Shown here: positions 1 to 5,788 of the stretch, in pieces
Numbering within the stretch: the first letter of the stretch is position 1
How the letters are laid out: each line of letters starts with the position of its first letter
NCBI GenBank assembly: GCA_028817635.1
Contig: JAPPPH010000163.1
Coordinates: forward strand, 3,399 to 12,399
DNA from: Verrucomicrobiales bacterium
GTDB lineage: Bacteria; Verrucomicrobiota; Verrucomicrobiia; Limisphaerales; UBA1096
Length of the DNA stretch: 9,001 nt
Direction of reading: 5' to 3'
Translations under genes and position numbers: made by a program
Notes under the pieces: generated by a model
What the model was told of the DNA's origin: nothing
The model's input: only the letters and a program-made list of their open reading frames with translations
Databases searched by the model: none

Positions 1-1239
1 CACCAGTTGCTCGCGCCGACTGAACGACGGGGCCGGCACCGGCTTGTTTTCCTTCTTCAACTGCTCGAAGTTTTTCTTCTGCGCCTCCTTGGTTTTTTGA
101 TCCGGCTCCTTCGCAGTCGGCTCGTCGATCGCCGACCCGGAGAGAAACATCAGCCGCGCCTTCTTCTCGACCCCGGCGGTGGTCTTGAAACTCACCAGCC
201 CGTACTCGCGCTCGCCAATGTGGTTGCCGTTCTCGAAGGTGCGATTGAAGAACGACTTCATCCCGTAGTAATGATCCTGCTTCCAGCTTGGCACCTCCGG
301 ATGATCGTGGCACTGCGCGCAACTGACGTTCACACCGAAAAAGTTCACGCTGACATCGTTGGTCAACCGGTCGAGATCGCCAATTCGGTTGCGGTAAAAT
401 TTCTCAGCGCCCTTCACCGCATCGGTGTCTGATTTCGCAAGAATGATCTCCTCAAACACTCTGTCCCATGAGCGGTTGTCGGCAAACGCCTTCTCGAGGT
501 ACCCGCGAAAGCCATCGTCCCGACCGTCGTTCAGCAGCCAGATGAATTCCGCCACCTGTTGCCGCGCGAAGCTCCCCGAGGCGAGCAGGTCGTCCACCAG
601 TTTCGCCTTCTTTTCCGGGTCGGCCGACTTGGCGTAAGCCTGTACTTCAGCCGCAGTCGGGATGCGGCCGGCGAGATCGAGCGTCACACGGCGAATGAAA
701 GTCGAATCGTCGGCAGCCACAGTCGACTTGACGCCGTCCGCCTTGATTTTTGCCCCGACATAATGATCGACCGCCTGCTCGACCGGCTTGGACTTGGCCA
801 ATAGTTTTTCGTGATCGACCGACTCCCACCAATCCTGATCCGCCTTGGCTGGCACGGCAGTCGGGAAATACGCCCCCTCGGCAATCCACCTGGCAAAATC
901 AGCCACCACGGCATCCGGCAGTTTTTCCTCCGGCGGCATGTCCCAGCCGTCCTGATGCCGCATCGCGATGATCATCAGGCTCTCGTCCGGTTTGCCGAGG
1001 ATGACCGACGGCCCTTCGGAACCGCCCTTCAGGATCGCCTCGCGCGAGTCGAGCTTGAGCTTGCCCTTGATTTTGCGCGCACGCTCGGAGTGACACTTGT
1101 AGCACTTGGCCGCCAGCACCGGGCGAATTTTCTCCTCGAAAAAATGGATCTGCGCTGAAGACGGTTCTCCCTCGGCCCAAGCCTGCGCTTGGCCAAGCGT
1201 AACGGTTGCAAGAATAATTGCGGCGAACGCCAACCTCAT
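1..1239 (-). CDS. PSCyt1-DUF1549 exported c-type cytochrome-like protein, C-terminus beyond left edge
   Basis: The frame is open for 413 codons from an ATG at 1239-1237 to the left edge, so the 3' end is missing. An in-frame TAG 18 nt upstream of the ATG, with no other start between, fixes the start. Residues 1-20 form a signal peptide (R2, then a hydrophobic core, then LGQAQA). A PSCyt1-like heme domain follows at about 32-125 with heme motif CYKCH at 46-50. A DUF1549 (PSCyt2) region runs from about 153, including RRVTLDLAGRIPTAAEV, with a second heme-type motif CAQCHDH at 307-313. Two CXXCH motifs suggest a diheme protein outside the cytoplasm; this is inferred. A charged Lys/Glu-rich stretch follows at about 380-405. 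Family members usually continue into DUF1553, which would lie off the window. It is the third gene of a minus-strand run, 75 bp after the lipoprotein gene. No clear Shine-Dalgarno is seen. The biochemical role of the family is not established. Confidence 0.9.
   Translation of the reverse strand, partial: MRLAFAAIILATVTLGQAQAWAEGEPSSAQIHFFEEKIRPVLAAKCYKCHSERARKIKGKLKLDSREAILKGGSEGPSVILGKPDESLMIIAMRHQDGWDMPPEEKLPDAVVADFARWIAEGAYFPTAVPAKADQDWWESVDHEKLLAKSKPVEQAVDHYVGAKIKADGVKSTVAADDSTFIRRVTLDLAGRIPTAAEVQAYAKSADPEKKAKLVDDLLASGSFARQQVAEFIWLLNDGRDDGFRGYLEKAFADNRSWDRVFEEIILAKSDTDAVKGAEKFYRNRIGDLDRLTNDVSVNFFGVNVSCAQCHDHPEVPSWKQDHYYGMKSFFNRTFENGNHIGEREYGLVSFKTTAGVEKKARLMFLSGSAIDEPTAKEPDQKTKEAQKKNFEQLKKENKPVPAPSFSRREQLV
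794..801. repeat. Iterated palindrome TTGGCCAA, copy 1 (coding)
   Basis: This is an exact 8-bp copy inside the left-edge DUF1549 gene, read there as TTG-GCC-AAG (Leu-Ala-Lys). The flanks do not extend the longer 14-bp palindrome. Confidence 0.6.
1186..1199. repeat. Iterated palindrome CGCTTGGCCAAGCG, copy 2 (in signal peptide of DUF1549 gene)
   Basis: This is a full 14-bp perfect palindrome. On the minus strand it is read CTT-GGC-CAA-GCG, giving Leu15-Gly-Gln-Ala18 at the C-region of the signal peptide of the DUF1549 gene. The same 14-mer recurs at 1301 and 7384. Confidence 0.85.
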
Positions 1240-1314
1240 TGTGACCGCGCGAGTCTAGGCCAAAACCAAGGTTTGGCAATGCCAATCAACACCTCTTTTA
1301 CGCTTGGCCAAGCG
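1240..1314. other. 75-bp intergenic gap with two palindromic elements
   Basis: This gap lies between the end of the lipoprotein gene and the start of the left-edge DUF1549 gene, both on the minus strand. It holds the 14-bp palindrome at 1301-1314 and a split version, TTGGC-AAT-GCCAA, at 1273-1285 (5-bp arms, 3-nt loop). Neither has a T-run on the minus strand that would make a convincing intrinsic terminator. No convincing -35/-10 pair was found, so whether the DUF1549 gene has its own promoter is open. Confidence 0.5.
1301..1314. repeat. Iterated palindrome CGCTTGGCCAAGCG, copy 3 (abuts lipoprotein stop codon)
   Basis: This is a full 14-bp copy in the intergenic gap, touching the TAA of the lipoprotein gene (1317-1315). 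Including A1300 and T1315 the symmetry extends to 16 bp. As RNA it could fold into a 6-bp stem with a GGCC tetraloop, but the bases that follow on the minus strand are A-rich, not U-rich, so it does not look like an intrinsic terminator. Confidence 0.85.
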
Positions 1315-1797
1315 TTATTCCTCGATGCCGCCGGAGCTGCCGTAGGCGTGGGCGCGGTAGCCTTTCAAATTGGCGAATCCGCCGGAGAGGTCGATCACGT
1401 TGCCGTTGACCGGATTGAAAAAGCCATCGAGGTTGCCGGAGAGAAACAGCCGCGCACCCTCGCACCAAAGCGGTCGGCTGTGCACGTACTTGAGTTTGCC
1501 GAGGTACCGATGGCGGCTGTCAAAAAACAGAATGGCATTCTTCCCCCGTGGCGCGAGCATCCCGGCTATGACCGCCCGGCGGTCGACCACGTAAATCGTG
1601 CCACCGGCGTCGGTGGTTAATTGGCCCACATGCGAAAAGTGCGTGAGGACAACGTTTTCGCCGTCGGGATGATCGGGATCACCCACATTGGCGGCCGGTA
1701 AAAGCTTGGCGCGAATGTCCACCGGCACCGGGCCAAGCGAGGCGCAACCGGCCAGACTCATCGCCAACCCCAACCCGGCCAGAACGCGCAGAATCAT
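1315..1797 (-). CDS. Small predicted lipoprotein of unknown function
   Basis: This gene encodes 160 aa. The N-terminus is a type II signal peptide: M1, R4, a hydrophobic core, then lipobox LAGC at 15-18, so Cys18 should be lipidated and the protein anchored in an envelope membrane. I do not recognise a family for the remainder. It has short strand-like hydrophobic segments (ENVVLTHF, GTIYVVDRR, NAILFFDSRHRYLGKLKY) and one further Cys in LWCEG. The tail is Gly-rich and ends GSSGGIEE. The ATG at 1797-1795 was chosen over a start 108 nt upstream for three reasons: it begins the lipoprotein signal, it overlaps the hydrolase stop as ATGA, and it has a GAGG 7 nt before it. The overlap implies translational coupling to the hydrolase and a shared mRNA. 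A periplasmic partner role is inference only. Confidence 0.85.
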   Translation of the reverse strand: MILRVLAGLGLAMSLAGCASLGPVPVDIRAKLLPAANVGDPDHPDGENVVLTHFSHVGQLTTDAGGTIYVVDRRAVIAGMLAPRGKNAILFFDSRHRYLGKLKYVHSRPLWCEGARLFLSGNLDGFFNPVNGNVIDLSGGFANLKGYRAHAYGSSGGIEE

Positions 1798-3032
1798 TTC
1801 ATCGCCTCGTAGACTGCCTTGCGAAATTGCTTGAGCGTCTCCGCGTTGAACGGATAACGGCGGCACAAGTAGATGGCGTACATCTCGTTTTTCGGGTCGA
1901 TCCAAAAATGCGTCGTGTGGTAACCGCCCCAGCCAAACACCCCCTCGGCGCCGTACCGGTTGAAGTCGTTCAACACATAAAACCCGAGCCCGAACCCGTT
2001 GCCGTTTTTCCGGTCGTCATACCCCGGGATGTCGCCGAGCTGATCCGTCCACATCAACTTCAGCGTCTCCGGCTTGAGAATCTGTTTTCCTCCCGGCGCC
2101 TTGCCGCCGTCGACGAGCATCTGGCAAAAGCGCGCGTAGTCCGCCATCGTCGAGGTTAACCCCTCGCCCCCGAGGTAGAGCGGAACCTCCTTCGCGTACG
2201 GCAGCTCGTCCTCGGCCGGTTTGCCGGCGCGATAGTCATCATTCTCAAAAACGCTCAACGGCTGAAACCGTTTGCGGTTGCGCTTGGTCAAATAAAACCG
2301 CGTGTTCTTCATGCCAAGCGGCCGAAAAAGTTCCTTCCGCAAAAACTGATCCAGCGTTCTGCCGGACAACGCCTCGATCGCGCGCCCCAGCACCGCCGTG
2401 CTCATGCCGTAGGTGTACTTGTCGCCCGGTTGATGCCCGATCGGTACCTTGGCCAACTCGCCGATGATCCAGTCGAGACTCTTGGCCCGAGTGGTTTTCC
2501 CCCAAAAACCGTCCTGATGATAAAGCCCGTCGTAACCGGCAAACCCGGCCGTGTGCCGGAACAAGTCGCGGTAGGTAATCGGCTTGGCCAACGGCTCCGT
2601 TTTGCCGTCGGCTGTCTTGACCCGCACCTTGGCCAGTTCCGGCAGCGCATCCGCCACGGGATCGTCCAGTTTGAACTTGCCGCGCTCGTGCAGGATCATC
2701 GCCGCCACGCTGGTGATCGGCTTGGTCATCGACCAGATTGGAAACACTGTTTCGTCGCTGATCGCCCGGTCGTGGGCCATCCGCGAGGCCGCCGCCCGGT
2801 GATAGACTACCTTCCCACGGCGAACGATGAGGCCGACGTTGGATGGCGATTGTTTGTCGGCGATCAATTTTTCCTGCGCCGCAAAAACGGCGTCCAATTT
2901 TTCGGCATCAAACCCCAGCTTGGCGGGATCCTTCACTGCAGCCAACCCCACCGCTTGGCCAAGCTCAGCGGCAAGCGGGTGAACAAATATGGCTCCGGTG
3001 GCGAACAGGAATGCAGCAACAAATCTAGTCAT
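1794..3032 (-). CDS. Beta-lactamase-fold serine hydrolase (class C / CubicO type, PF00144)
   Basis: This gene encodes 412 aa and is predicted to be exported. The signal peptide is about residues 1-22 (MTRF, hydrophobic core, HPLAA), followed by LGQA. Family hallmarks appear in order. SMTK at 101-104 is the SxxK motif with the nucleophilic Ser and general-base Lys. Tyr208 in KYTYGMS is the YxN-equivalent. A GWGGYHTTHFW segment at 367-377 replaces the KTG motif, with His372 as the likely third-motif residue. LFRHTAGF near 157-164 and LGMKNTRF are also typical. This family includes esterases, D-aminopeptidases and penicillin-binding-like enzymes as well as beta-lactamases, so the substrate is unknown and resistance should not be assumed. 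The start at 3032 was preferred over 3074 because it begins the signal peptide directly. The stop TGA overlaps the lipoprotein ATG by 4 nt. Confidence 0.93.
   Translation of the reverse strand: MTRFVAAFLFATGAIFVHPLAAELGQAVGLAAVKDPAKLGFDAEKLDAVFAAQEKLIADKQSPSNVGLIVRRGKVVYHRAAASRMAHDRAISDETVFPIWSMTKPITSVAAMILHERGKFKLDDPVADALPELAKVRVKTADGKTEPLAKPITYRDLFRHTAGFAGYDGLYHQDGFWGKTTRAKSLDWIIGELAKVPIGHQPGDKYTYGMSTAVLGRAIEALSGRTLDQFLRKELFRPLGMKNTRFYLTKRNRKRFQPLSVFENDDYRAGKPAEDELPYAKEVPLYLGGEGLTSTMADYARFCQMLVDGGKAPGGKQILKPETLKLMWTDQLGDIPGYDDRKNGNGFGLGFYVLNDFNRYGAEGVFGWGGYHTTHFWIDPKNEMYAIYLCRRYPFNAETLKQFRKAVYEAMK
1805..1808 (-). promoter_or_regulatory. Ribosome binding site (GAGG) of the lipoprotein gene
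   Basis: On the minus strand, GAGG sits 7 nt before the lipoprotein ATG, inside the last codons of the hydrolase gene. It is the clearest Shine-Dalgarno in the window; none of the other starts has an obvious one. It supports the short start and coupling through the ATGA overlap. Confidence 0.6.
2449..2456. repeat. Iterated palindrome TTGGCCAA, copy 4 (coding)
   Basis: This exact 8-bp copy lies inside the serine hydrolase gene and is read there as TTG-GCC-AAG (Leu-Ala-Lys). Confidence 0.6.
2584..2591. repeat. Iterated palindrome TTGGCCAA, copy 5 (coding)
   Basis: This exact 8-bp copy lies in the serine hydrolase gene, again read TTG-GCC-AAG (Leu-Ala-Lys). The flanks are GC on the left and CG on the right, so the longer 14-bp form is incomplete. 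Confidence 0.6.
2952..2965. repeat. Iterated palindrome, 13 of 14 match, copy 6 (N-terminus of hydrolase)
   Basis: CGCTTGGCCAAGCT differs from the 14-bp consensus only at the last base; the TTGGCCAA core is at 2955-2962. On the minus strand it is read CTT-GGC-CAA-GCG, giving Leu24-Gly-Gln-Ala27 just after the signal-peptide core of the hydrolase. Confidence 0.75.
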
Positions 3033-3151
3033 AAGTATCGCCGGCAACGTAGCCCTCACGGTCAGGTGGCACAATCAAAACCAAGCGCTTGGCCGGTTGA
3101 TCGTGGTTGATTTGCCTGTACGTTTTTGTACCATCGCGACTGACCTATTGG
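3033..3151. promoter_or_regulatory. Divergent intergenic region between hydrolase and PSCyt/DUF1549/DUF1553 genes
   Basis: This 119-bp gap must supply promoters for both the minus-strand hydrolase operon and the plus-strand PSCyt-DUF1501 pair. It contains a perfect 12-bp palindrome at 3081-3092 and a short GTAC-GTTTTT-GTAC inverted repeat at about 3118-3131. I see no confident -35/-10 pairs. It becomes shorter if either gene uses its longer alternative start (3074 for the hydrolase, 3107 for the PSCyt gene). Confidence 0.5.
3081..3092. repeat. 12-bp palindrome CCAAGCGCTTGG with swapped half-sites
   Basis: This perfect palindrome is made of the same half-sites as the iterated element (CGCTTGG and CCAAGCG) but in reversed order, and it is followed by CCGG. 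It lies in the divergent promoter region and could be an operator or a rearranged copy of the repeat. Confidence 0.5.
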
Positions 3152-5779
3152 ATGATTGTCCGACGCACAAACTTGGCCTGCCTGATTGCCGCCCTGCTCG
3201 CAGCAGCCTGCACTGATGCCGCCCACGCCGAGGCGCTCCGGTTTGAGACGGACGTTCGCCCGATCCTCAAGGCCGCCTGTTTTCATTGTCACGGCGAGGA
3301 GAAAAAGAAACGCGGCGGACTCGACATCCGGCTGGTGCACCTGATGCAAACCGGGGGCGACTCCGGCGCAGCCGTCGTACCCGGCGATCCCGATGCCAGC
3401 CTGCTTTGGCAACAGGTCGCCTCGGACGAGATGCCGGACGGCCCCAAGAAGCTGACAGCCGATCAAAAACAGGTCATCCGGGACTGGATCGCGCAAGGCG
3501 CAAAGACCGTCCGCCCCGAGCCAAAGGATCCTGACACCGTTCGCTTTACCGAGGAGGAGCTTGGCCACTGGGCCTTTCAACCGGTAAAGATTCACCCGAT
3601 ACCACAGCCAGATGGATTCGATATTCGGACACCCATCGATGCCTTTGTTGCCGAGCGCCTGGCCAAGCGCGGGCTCCGGTTTTCGCCCCGTGCCAAACGG
3701 GAGACGTTGATCCGCCGAATCACCCACGACCTCACCGGGCTGCCGCCGACCGCCGCCGAGGTGGAGGCGTTCGTCGGCGACGAGACACCGCAGGCTTGGC
3801 CAAGGCTGGTGGAGCGCCTGCTCAGTTCACCGGAGTTCGGCGTGCGCTGGGGCCGGCATTGGCTGGACGTGGCCGGCTATGCGGAGAGCGACGGCGGCGG
3901 CGGCAATGACACCCGTCGCCCCAACGCCTGGCACTACCGCGACTACGTTTTTGAGTCGTTCAATCGCAACAAACCAATCGACCAGTTTCTCCGCGAACAG
4001 ATTGCCGGTGACGAATTGATCGACGGTAAGCCGGACACGAACGATCCGCGCCACGTGGAGTTGCTCACCGCGACCGGCTTCATGCGCATGGCGCCGGACC
4101 CGACCCAATCCAGCAACTCGCTCGCCGAGCGCAACCAGGCGGCAGCGGACGCCGTGCAGGTGATCGGCTCCTCGACGCTTGGCCTGACAGTCGGCTGCGC
4201 GCAGTGCCATGATCACAAGTATGACCCAATCGGCATCGACGACTACTATCGTTTCCGCGCCATCTTCGACCCGGTGTTCCCGTTACAAAAATGGCAGCAA
4301 CCGTCCGCCCGTCTGGTCGACGTCACTTCCGCTGAGGATCAAAAAAAGGCCGAGGAGATTGAGGCCCGAGCCAAGGAGATGGACGCCGCGATTCAGGCAA
4401 AGAAAACTGAGCTGGCGAAGACAATCCAGGCGGCCAAACTCAGCGATGTCCCGGAGGAGGTTCGCGAGGAAACTCTTCAGGCCGTGCTCGCCTCGGCCAA
4501 GGATCGAACCGAACGGCAGAAGGAACTGCTCGACCTTTATCCCATGGTCAAGCCGGTCAGCTTCATCGCCGGTTTTCTCGTCGAGTACGACAACGCCGCG
4601 TATCGTGAGTTTGAAAAACAAAAGGCGGAGGTCACCAAGGTGCGTGAAACCAAGCCGCCCAAGCGTCTGGTGCGCGTGGCCACCGAGCAACCGGACGTCG
4701 TGCCGGTGAGCGCGGTGCTTTTCCGGGGTAACCCGAACAGCCCGGGCGAAAAGGTGCAACCGGGCGAACTCGCCGTCCTGTCGCAGGCCGGAAAGGCCCC
4801 GGTACTGCCGGTGAACGAGTCCACCCGCACGACCACCGGCCGCCGCATCGCCTACGCCAGCCACCTGACCAGCGGACAGCACCCGTTGACCGCCCGAGTG
4901 TTCGTCAACCGCATCTGGCAGCACCACTTTGGGCAAGGCATCGTGGACACGCCGGGCGACTTTGGCCTCAACGGCGAACCGCCCTCCCACCCGGAGCTGC
5001 TCGACTGGTTGGCCGCTGATTTCGTGAAGCACGGCTGGGATCAAAAACGGCTGCACCGGATGATCCTACTTTCCACCGTCTACCAGCAATCCGCGCGGCG
5101 CACTCCAGAGTTGGACGCGATCGACCCCGAAAACCGGCTACTCGCCCGCGCCAACCTCAGGCGACTCGAGGCGGAGGCGGTACGGGATTTTATCTTGGCG
5201 ACCACCGGCGACCTCAACCTCGAGTCCGGCGGACCAAGCATCCCGGTCACAACAAACGCCGAGGGCAAGGTCGTCATCGGGGTGACAAAAATTCGGGACG
5301 GCCTGGCCGCCGGTGTGCGCGGACAAAATGAGGCGGCGTATCGGCGCAGCGCCTTTATCGAATCCAACCGAAGCCTGCCGCTCAACATGCTGGCCACTTT
5401 CGACCTGCCGGAGATGAAGCCCAACTGCGACCGGCGGCGCTCGACCACGGTGGCCACCCAGTCGCTGTGGTTCCTGAACGACGACCAGATCATCGGGTTA
5501 ACCGGCGGGCTCGCGGATCGATTGTTCACCAATCACCCAACCGAAGCCGACCAGCGGCTCGATGCCTTGTTCCGCAAATTGTTCGCCACGGCACCGACCG
5601 ATGAGGAACAACAATATCTCTCCAGTTTTCTCGAGCGACAGGAGGAACTTTTCCGGGCCGACCCGAATGCCGAGTGGCAAAAGAAAATCAAGGCCCAGCC
5701 GGACGCACCGGCCAGACGCTCGCTCGCCGCACTGGCCCAGGTGCTCATGGCGTCCAACCGCTTTTTGTACATCGACTGA
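3152..5779 (+). CDS. PSCyt1-DUF1549-DUF1553 exported diheme cytochrome-like protein
   Basis: This gene encodes 875 aa, within the usual 800-1000 for full-length members. A signal peptide at about 1-26 ends AHA|EA; a Cys at 20 after LLAAA makes a lipoprotein signal a less likely alternative. The PSCyt1 heme domain spans about 27-120, with heme motif CFHCH at 43-47 and the conserved DVRPILKAACFHCHG context. DUF1549 (PSCyt2) spans about 160-375, with LTGLPPTAAEVEAF, RWGRHWLDVAGYAESDG and CAQCHDHKYDPI starting at residue 349. A Lys/Glu/Ala-rich, probably coiled-coil, insert follows at about 394-460. DUF1553 runs from about 569 to 850, with VNRIWQHHFGQGIVDTPGDFG and ATQSLWFLND. Two CXXCH motifs suggest two covalently bound hemes (inferred). 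The ATG at 3152 was preferred over 3107 because it starts the signal peptide directly. DUF1501 follows 9 bp later, the standard PVC pairing. The reaction is not known. Confidence 0.95.
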   Translation: MIVRRTNLACLIAALLAAACTDAAHAEALRFETDVRPILKAACFHCHGEEKKKRGGLDIRLVHLMQTGGDSGAAVVPGDPDASLLWQQVASDEMPDGPKKLTADQKQVIRDWIAQGAKTVRPEPKDPDTVRFTEEELGHWAFQPVKIHPIPQPDGFDIRTPIDAFVAERLAKRGLRFSPRAKRETLIRRITHDLTGLPPTAAEVEAFVGDETPQAWPRLVERLLSSPEFGVRWGRHWLDVAGYAESDGGGGNDTRRPNAWHYRDYVFESFNRNKPIDQFLREQIAGDELIDGKPDTNDPRHVELLTATGFMRMAPDPTQSSNSLAERNQAAADAVQVIGSSTLGLTVGCAQCHDHKYDPIGIDDYYRFRAIFDPVFPLQKWQQPSARLVDVTSAEDQKKAEEIEARAKEMDAAIQAKKTELAKTIQAAKLSDVPEEVREETLQAVLASAKDRTERQKELLDLYPMVKPVSFIAGFLVEYDNAAYREFEKQKAEVTKVRETKPPKRLVRVATEQPDVVPVSAVLFRGNPNSPGEKVQPGELAVLSQAGKAPVLPVNESTRTTTGRRIAYASHLTSGQHPLTARVFVNRIWQHHFGQGIVDTPGDFGLNGEPPSHPELLDWLAADFVKHGWDQKRLHRMILLSTVYQQSARRTPELDAIDPENRLLARANLRRLEAEAVRDFILATTGDLNLESGGPSIPVTTNAEGKVVIGVTKIRDGLAAGVRGQNEAAYRRSAFIESNRSLPLNMLATFDLPEMKPNCDRRRSTTVATQSLWFLNDDQIIGLTGGLADRLFTNHPTEADQRLDALFRKLFATAPTDEEQQYLSSFLERQEELFRADPNAEWQKKIKAQPDAPARRSLAALAQVLMASNRFLYID
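3656..3669. repeat. Degenerate copy of the iterated palindrome (13 of 14)
   Basis: CGCCTGGCCAAGCG has one change from the 14-bp consensus, which breaks the TTGGCCAA core. It lies inside the PSCyt/DUF1549/DUF1553 gene, read CTG-GCC-AAG-CGC (Leu-Ala-Lys-Arg). A similar CTGGCCAAGCG lies at about 7539-7549 in the alpha-2-macroglobulin gene. These could be chance or eroding copies. Confidence 0.4.
3796..3803. repeat. Iterated palindrome TTGGCCAA, copy 7 (coding, third frame)
   Basis: This exact copy lies in the PSCyt/DUF1549/DUF1553 gene in the context GGCTTGGCCAAGG, read GCT-TGG-CCA-AGG (Ala-Trp-Pro-Arg). It shows the element in the third possible reading frame, which argues that the DNA sequence rather than a peptide motif is what recurs. 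Confidence 0.6.
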
Positions 5780-5788
5780 TCCACTGTC

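Noticed and set aside
647..1285. Short minus-strand frames at 899-1285, 684-914 and 647-889 that could suggest a broken gene
   Set aside because: They are in other frames. One uninterrupted frame from 1239 to 1 encodes a PSCyt1-DUF1549 protein, so there is no frameshift.
1300..1315. Intrinsic terminator after the lipoprotein gene
   Set aside because: The 16-bp palindrome could form a 6-bp stem, but no T-run follows on the minus strand, and the same palindrome recurs inside coding sequence.
1798..1905. A 36-residue N-terminal extension of the lipoprotein
   Set aside because: It would overlap the hydrolase by over 100 bp and bury the lipoprotein signal peptide internally. The ATGA start with a GAGG 7 nt upstream fits better.
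1794..3032. Antibiotic-resistance beta-lactamase
   Set aside because: The motifs show a CubicO/class C-like serine hydrolase, a broad family that is mostly esterases and peptidases. The third motif is WGG-type rather than KTG, so resistance cannot be inferred.
2430..3110. A 226-codon open frame on the plus strand
   Set aside because: It is antisense to the serine hydrolase, whose SxxK, Tyr and WGG motifs lie in the other strand's frame. The translation shows no family motif.
4283..5056. A 257-codon minus-strand frame and similar frames at 3062-3727 and 6311-6964
   Set aside because: All are complementary to the well-supported PSCyt/DUF1549/DUF1553 and DUF1501 genes and read as shadows with no domain signal.
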